Part shown: positions 57,813 to 64,000 of the stretch, one piece after another
Layout: each line of letters begins with the position of its first letter
Position numbering within the stretch: the first letter of the stretch is position 1
Assembly (NCBI GenBank): GCA_029215795.1
Contig: JARDYH010000001.1
Coordinates: 404,215,154-404,279,153 of the forward strand
Origin: Anniella stebbinsi
Taxonomy: Eukaryota; Chordata; Lepidosauria; Squamata; Anniellidae
DNA length: 64,000 nucleotides
Direction of reading: 5' to 3'
Made by a program: the position numbers and the translations under genes
Notes under the pieces: generated by a model
What the model saw: only the letters and a program-made list of their open reading frames with translations
Database searches by the model: none
What the model was told of the DNA's origin: nothing

Positions 57813-58275
57813 AGACTGAGTGGGTCAACAGGATGGCTTCCCTGCTGACTTTGAGAGGCTGGAGGGAAGTCTCTGTGGCACACAAGGGTTAGGGCTGAGT
57901 TTCAGGTGAGGGTTGGGGGGGCACGGCTTCCCGGCGGGTAAAGATGTGAAGGCCCAGAAAAAATCTGGAAAAATTCAAAAAAACTCAAAAAAAAATTTCC
58001 CAAAAATTTCAATTTTCCTGTTTTTTTCAGGAAAAAATGGAAAATTTTGAAAAAAAGGGGAAAAACTGTTTTTCCCCCAAATTTTTCCAGTTTTTTTCCA
58101 GGCCTTCATATGTCTACATCCCTGGGCAGGAACTGGGCCTCAGTAGAGCCTAGCTGGGCCAGATAGACTAAGTGGGCCACCTGGATGGTTTCCCTACCAA
58201 CTTTGAGAGGCTGGAGGGAAGTCTCAGTGGCACAGGTGGGTTAAAGTTGAGCCTCAAGTGAGGGTTAGGTTTAGG
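57813..58275. repeat. ~105-bp direct repeat flanking a fold-back element
   Basis: 'ACTTTGAGAGGCTGGAGGGAAGTCTC' occurs near 57847 and again about 350 bp later near 58199, with matching sequence on both sides. The A/T-tract element lies between the two copies. Confidence 0.85.
57940..58125. mobile_element. A/T-tract fold-back element
   Basis: The ends are GATGTGAAGGCCCAGAAAAA and 'TTTTTTTCCAGGCCTTCATATGTCTACATC', which are inverted. The interior is almost entirely A-runs then T-runs with GG or CC spacers ('CTGGAAAAATTC', 'GAATTTTT'-type). It has no coding capacity. Confidence 0.75.
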
Positions 58276-58289
58276 GAGGCACAGATTTG

Positions 58290-58475
58290 GATTCAACGTC
58301 AATGGGAAAAGAATAGGTTCTGGGTTTCAGACAGAAGCAGTCAGAACTCTTAACTGTCATCCTCAACCTTTGCAGCTCAGACAGCTCCTTTAGAGTTCTG
58401 AGTGGTTCTGACTAAAATCCCAGAGTGGATTCATGGCCCCTCTGACATGGGAACCACCAGCCTCTCTTGAGTGAA
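58290..58475 (-). mobile_element. hAT-like MITE, diverged
   Basis: 'GACAGCTCCTTTAGAGTTCTGAGTGGTTCTGACTAAAATCCCAGAGTGGATTCATGG' and 'GGGAACCACCAGCCTC' match the 40622-40834 element. Confidence 0.7.
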
Positions 58476-60957
58476 TTGCAGTGGTGGTGGTGGTGGTGGG
58501 ACGGAATAACCTGAAGAGCATTGTTCTCTCCTGCAACACTTCCTTGCAGTTTTCACTTGTTGCATGGCCTTTTAATTTGCTTCCAACTTTGTTGTAAGCA
58601 TCCCCGGGAAGATGATGATAGGGGGGTGCATTAATATTTCCAAGAATAAATAGAAGCCATACTTTTCCTCCAGGAAGAAGGCTTTTGAGGCCCTTCAGGG
58701 CAACAGCAGCAGCAGCAGACCCAGTTGCAAAAAATGCTGACACCTGGGTTTGGTTTTGTGGCTTGGGGAAATGAGCAATGACGGATTGATTTAGGCCACA
58801 CAGCTCCTCTTCTGCTTAGCAGAACCAGACCCCCCGAGTCTCCTAGGATCTCAGATTAGTGAATTACTGTGCCTTCATCTCCCTGTCCTCTCACAAAAAA
58901 TAATAATAATAAATACGGAAATGATTTGCTAGTTTTTAAGTGGATAAGGATGGTGAACGTTTAGCAGAGAAAACTTTCGATTTATCTTTCCCAAAGGATG
59001 CATTTGACAACAAAGTGTTGGGGGGGGCAAAAGAAACCCCTAAATAAGTAGGAAATGTAGCAAAGGAAATTTGACAGCACCTTCTCACCCTCATTATCAG
59101 CCAATTGTTTTGCAGGGGCATAGACAGGCAAAGTGGCTGCAAAGTGAATCTGTTTCCTATCCTATTAAGTCGCTTAATAGCACTTTGAAAGTAATTATGA
59201 GTAGATAGATGGGTGGGAGGGTTTAAAAATCATGGCTTCCACGAAGATGAGTTTGCTAGATTCCTGTTAAAAGCTCATGTGCTTTTTACAGCTGCAAGAC
59301 AGTGTGAGATTGGACAAGCACTGCTTTTCTTGTTATGGTTCTGAGGTGACAGGAAAATTTGCAATGGTCACTTCGTTGCAAGTGTTACTAGCACAGGAAC
59401 TCCCGTCAAGAAATGAGATAGCAGCCCCCCCTTATGGTTTGCATTACAACTGTTTCAGGGGCAGAAAAGGGCAGATGAAATTATCAGGGGGCTGAAGCGC
59501 TATGTTGTTTGGGGCTTTTTTGTTAGCAAAAAACCCAACAACACTAGAGATTAAAAGGCTTTCTACACAAGGCTTTTACCGGGGGGGGGGGGGGGACACC
59601 TGTAAAGGAGCTGTTCTTACTCCCACAAAGAATCTGGGAGCAGAAGCCTCAGAAAAGGTGTGGATTAAAAACCTCATGTAGAAAAGCCCTAAGGGCTAAA
59701 CCCCACATTAAGATTCACACTTCTTTAAAAAAACACCTGTGCTTTAACTGGACGCTTTTATTGTGAAGAAAAAGCAGCTGGGAAGGTCCGATTCAGAACA
59801 TGCTGCCAGTACATCTAGTCCAGATTGGAGGACACACATGTCAGTTTCCTGATGAAAACTGCCTCCCCCTGCACCCCCAGCTATTTGACCCCAACGTTGC
59901 CATGTCCTTCCTGGACAATTGAACATAGCTGAGCAATTAACGAACAATTATTTGTCTCTTGAGTAGCTTCTCCTAAAGGCCCCCAATGTCAGTATGGAAC
60001 ATGCTCCTGATGCAGATTGGGGACTTCATATCAGTTTCCTGATGGAAAAGTGCCCCCCAGCCCCTATTTGATCCTAACTTTTTGCAGTAAAATTCTATTT
60101 GCAGTAAACGGCACCTTCCAGGCCAAATCATTGCTGAGAGGCTAGGACAAGCATTTTGTTTGATGCTCAGAATTGATGTGGTCTATCTCAAACACAATTT
60201 GGTGACCCCCAAATATTGTTGAGCATCTGCTGAGTATCAGTTCTGGGGTAATTTCCAGAGTACCTTTAGCACCCCTCTTTTTACAGAGATAGGAAAGGCT
60301 GAAGGGGAAACCAAATGGAAGAGGTGGAATAAAAACCCAATAAAACCTGACTAAGAGAGAGAGGGAGTCTTCACTTCCTTTAGAGGCCTTTGGGACAACT
60401 GAATCTCTAGCATTGTGTCTTTCAGCTGCACTGGTACAGAAAAGGCACCTGTATTTAAATATTAATAATTCTTCACTTGTTCCAGGATGTTAGAAAGCTC
60501 ACTACACGCCTTGAGAACTGACCTTACCACCAATTCTCTACTCATCTTTATGTCCCAAAAAAGCCAGAAGGATATTGATTTCCCTCCTCTATCCTACATG
60601 GGTCAGGAGTCTCCCAAGCATCTCCATCTCACCCATAGGTGAAGGTGTTTGTAGATAGGCTTGCAATTCCAGAGAGCATTTCAGTCTTCAAAAGCTTATG
60701 CTATAGTAAATCCGATAGTTTTAAGGTGCCACAGGACTCTTGCTTGTTTTATGCTTTGTATTTAAATTGCATGGTATCCAATTAAGGGTGCAATCTAAAA
60801 AGGTCCTACAATCGCCAGCATGTTTTCATGGATAGTGGCAGCAAATACCCATGAATAAGTAATTCAAATGGAAACGTGCAGCCTGTCCTACCTCACAGGG
60901 TGGGTGTGCAGATCCCATTCATCTTAGGGGGAAGTCCCAAAGTATCTCAGAGAGGAC
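58476..60957. other. Intergenic stretch
   Basis: No gene. It contains (GGT)n near 58481-58499 and a run of about 16 G at 59580-59595. Two related blocks (59790-59900 and 59990-60110) share 'GTCAGTTTCCTGATG' and 'AGCTATTTGA(C/T)CC', suggesting an old duplication. Confidence 0.5.
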
Positions 60958-61045
60958 CAGTGGAGGCTGGTGGCTCCGATGTCAATGGGTTGGTGAATCC
61001 GCTCTAGGTTTCAGTCAGAAGCAGACAGAGCTGTAAAGGAGCTAT
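60958..61045 (+). mobile_element. hAT-like MITE, left half
   Basis: CAGTGGAGGCTGGTGGCTCC followed by 'GATGTCAATGGGTTGGTGAATCCGCTCTAGGTTTCAGTCAGAAGC'. It has the clearest terminus of the family and is truncated on the right. Confidence 0.85.
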
Positions 61046-62614
61046 ACAAGGTGTGTGAGTGAGTGTACATAAGCAAAAGCATGAGATATGGTTACTTGCT
61101 TCCTCTCTAGAGACCACATCACACTTGCTGCTAGGGGCGAGGAGAAGCAGCAGCAGCAGCAAGAAGGAAGAGGAAGGGGAGAGAGCAGGAAAAAGCAACT
61201 GATCAGACAACAAGGGGAATGAATAAGTCAAGTGGCTGTTGATGCAACACATTCTCTATCGTCTCCTAGAGTCTGGAAGTATACGGAGTTGTTCCTATTT
61301 TACAACATAAAGGTGCTTTATTTAGTAGTGGACATGCGTGTTTAAAAGGTGTGCCATGCTATTTTTGATGAGGCAGGGAAACATTGATGAACACTGCAAT
61401 CCTAAACCTGTTTAATCAGAAATAAGCCCAACTGAGTTCAATAGCACTGACTCTCAAGAAAGCAACATGAATAAGCATGGAAATTGGGGGAGAAGCCAAT
61501 TCAGAAAATGGTTTCTTCTTGAATTACTGGGTCAATTTCACAAAAGTTTGGTTGAATCATTGTTTCTCCATAGCCCTCGTTGAAAGTGGTTCGAGAGGCT
61601 TTTCTTTTCTTGGAGTATATGCACATGTCCACTGTCCAGTCAAACAGATCCTGCAGGTTTTTGAAGCTATACAAAAGCCTACATCGCCTATTTGACTAGA
61701 AGCAAAAGTGGGATAAAGTTACACACCAGCTGCAAGAATTCTTTTTCAAATGATTGACTCCGTTTTACAAATGTTTGGTTGAATCACGGTTTCTCCCCAA
61801 CCCGAGTTCATACTGGTGGATGAAGCGAGCAATGGGACCATAATGACTCTGAGCCAAGATCAGCGCTACCTTCAACAGTATTAAAAATATATTGGTTCTG
61901 ATCTACAGTTGCACCTGGCATGTTCCATCCTATTTGTGGGTGACAAATGGGGGGATTTTGCTGAAAATTCTCAGGGAAGGGGAACCTGGAATTCCACAAC
62001 TCTTGGGAGAGAGCCCCCAAAGCAGACGTATCAGAGGATCTCACAGAGATATTTGGCTTGGGTTTTATTTAAACCTTGGTTGTGGACATGGTTTTATTCT
62101 CAAACTTGACCGGCAGGCGGCATCCTGGAGGCATGGACTACCTCAGCATTGGGTTGGTGTGATGGAATTCAGAAAATCATTCTGGTTTGGCAACAAACAG
62201 AAAGCATGCCTTATGTAACTCGTTAAAAGTGTGTTGCACTGTTTATGTACTCTGAATTGAAACCGCACATGAAGAAGCATGATGGAATCAGGGTGCCCGA
62301 GTGGGATCATCTGGACCATTGAGTGTGTAAGAGGCTGAAAACAAGCATTCAAGTCACACCGGTCTCTTCTTAAGGATGGATGACCAGAGTGGGGGGGAGC
62401 AGCGGGGGGAGGGAGAGAATGATGCTCTTTTGCTTCGTCATGCTGCTGACTCAGCTTTGCTGATGGTCTTGAGCCAGCCAGATCTGCAGAGTTTTCTGTA
62501 CCAAAATAGAAAAGGAGAGTTGGTGGAGATGCTTAATTAGATTGCATGTAGTAGGGCTAGGTTGGGAAGGCTTACAGTTTCAGGGAAATAATGGGCAGGT
62601 CTAATGGAACTGAG
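61046..62614. other. Intergenic stretch
   Basis: Only an 'aagtaagccc'-like unit near 61395-61455 and a direct repeat ('GGTTGAATCA' plus 'GTTTCTCC' near 61550 and 61780). No gene. Confidence 0.5.
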
Positions 62615-62831
62615 AGCTAGGGTGGTGTAGTGGTTAGAATATTGGATGGGGACTCAGGAGATCCAGGTTCTACTCCCCACTTGGCCATGAAGCACATTGG
62701 GAAACTTTGAACCAGTCACTGACTGTCAGCTTAACCTTCCTCACAAGGTTGTTGTAAGGATATTAAGGGCAGGAGGAGGACCATGTAAGCCACCTTGGGG
62801 GGAAAAGATGGGATATAAATGTAATGATAAC
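62615..62831 (+). mobile_element. Sauria-type SINE, near full length
   Basis: Head 'GAGAGCTAGGGTGGTGTAGTGGTTAGAATATTGGA', B box 'AGGTTCTACTCCCCACTTGGCC', and tail 'GGAAAAGATGGGATATAAATGTAATGATAA'. Confidence 0.92.
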
Positions 62832-63152
62832 TTGAAAGGTTGTCATGCAGAGGAGGGTGAGGATCTCTTCTCAATCATCCCAGAGTGCAGGACACGGAAT
62901 AATGGGCTCAAGTGACAGGAAGCCAGATTCCGTCTCGACATCAGGAAAAACGTCCTGCCTGTTAGAGCAGTACAACAATGGAACCAATGACCTAGGGAGG
63001 TCGTGGGATCTCCCACATTAGAGGCCTTCAAGAGGCAGCTGGACAGCCATCTGTCAGGTATGCTTTGAGGTGGATTCCTGCATTGAGCAGGAGGTTGGAC
63101 TTGATGGCCTTATAGGCCCCTTCCAACTCTGCTATACTATGATTCTATGAGA
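62832..63152 (+). mobile_element. CR1 LINE 3' end with ATTCTATG terminus
   Basis: 'AGGAAAAACGTCCTGCCTGTTAGAGC', 'GGTTGGACTTGATGGCCTTATAGGCCCCTTCCAACTCTGC' and the terminal 'TATGATTCTATGAG' are the classic amniote CR1 3' end. It follows the SINE directly and is followed by (AAT)n. Confidence 0.93.
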
Positions 63153-63155
63153 ATG

Positions 63156-63161
<6 letters not shown>

Positions 63162-63193
<32 letters not shown>

Positions 63194-63242
63194 GTGCACA
63201 GGGGCCATCTCACAATTCCCAGTAGTGTGTGTGTGTGTGTGT
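63162..63242. repeat. (AAT)n and (GT)n microsatellites
   Basis: (AAT)n at 63162-63193 and (GT)n at 63225-63242, 30 bp apart. Confidence 0.95.
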
Positions 63243-64000
63243 TTTGCAAACCTTTGAAGTGCTGGTGACTTCCTGCCTGCCCACTTCTGAGCCGCATCAC
63301 TCATGCTTAAGTACAGCTCTGCGCTGGAGATCAAACTGCTGCTTTGCCCCTAAATAAGTAATTATCTTTGAATCGGAGAGCTAATGTGCTTTCTGCTGCT
63401 TCCTTTCACCAGTCCACTTTCGGCAGGATTCAGGGCAAAGCACTTATCTGGAGTGCTGTGCTGTTGAGTATTGCAAGGGTCATCTCTGAGCCCACCTTTT
63501 AAAAGGCTCCCTGTGCTCCACAGAGGTGTGTTTCGTGTGTGGCCTGGCTTCCAGGTCAGTTCCCCCCATCTTTCGGAAGAGCTGAGTAGGAAGAGAGGCT
63601 TACAGTTAAGGCCACTTCATGGAAAGGATGGGGGGGATGGAAACTGGAACTTTTATCATGGCATAAAACAGCCCATTGGTGATCCCCATGACCCCCCCCC
63701 CCCACACACACACACTCTCGAACAGAGGCTGAAGCACCTAGGTCAGGAGAGCACAATCCTGGCCCATGGTGCATCCTTGGTTTGGCTTCAAAATCCCACT
63801 CCCTGGAGAATATCCCTGAACATTAGCCATCTGACGCTCCAGGCTCCTCCTCAACTGGGAGGGGGAATGTGTCAGGATTGGGCCCAGCATCTCTGCAGAA
63901 GCCTTTAAAGTGGCTGTGAGAATGGAATGAGAATCTGGTGAGGAAAGATGTGAAAAATTGGGGGAGGAATCAGAGATTTAGGAGGCAAAGACAAAGAGGA
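63243..64000. other. Intergenic end of window
   Basis: Nothing recognised apart from a poly-C/(AC)n tract near 63690-63714. Confidence 0.5.

Noticed and set aside
63471..63908. Plus-strand frame of 145 codons at the window end
   Set aside because: It includes a poly-C/(AC)n tract and has no recognisable domain or exon boundary.

Overview
This window looks like nuclear DNA from a squamate reptile (lizard or snake). It has intron-split genes with GT/AG boundaries, one CpG island, and abundant microsatellites. Its repeats are CR1 and L2-type LINE fragments, tRNA-headed SINEs of the Sauria type ending in (TAAA)n, and many short palindromic non-autonomous DNA transposons. The species assignment is an inference from repeat types, not from a database match.

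The only protein-coding gene I can support is UBE2Q2 (ubiquitin-conjugating enzyme E2 Q2) on the minus strand. Its first nine coding exons run from the start codon at 28449 down to 3470. All splice sites are canonical, the reading frame is continuous across every junction, and together they encode 320 residues plus two bases. The remaining exons, which should carry the active-site cysteine and the end of the UBC fold, are not in positions 1-3469 and must lie beyond the window start. Exon 1 sits in a CpG island (about 28020-29330) that is the presumed promoter.

Layout: 1-3469 is intron 9 (partial) with a CR1 tail. 3470-12618 holds exons 9 to 3, separated by introns of 0.2-4.4 kb. 12619-28188 is two long introns (5.3 and 10.2 kb) around exon 2. 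28189-28449 is exon 1. From 29.3 kb to 64 kb I find no gene: it is intergenic DNA upstream of UBE2Q2, filled with transposon relics and a few candidate non-coding elements.

The most interesting content is in the repeats. There are four copies of a roughly 350-bp element studded with GCGC motifs, in two subfamilies. There are two exactly 320-bp fold-back elements plus a 170-bp monomer. One hAT-like MITE carries an 8-bp target duplication and is nested in another repeat whose uninterrupted relative lies 2 kb away. There is also an A/T-tract fold-back element between two halves of a local duplication. I found no CRISPR array, operon, or other multi-gene system, and no strong sign of a wholly new one.
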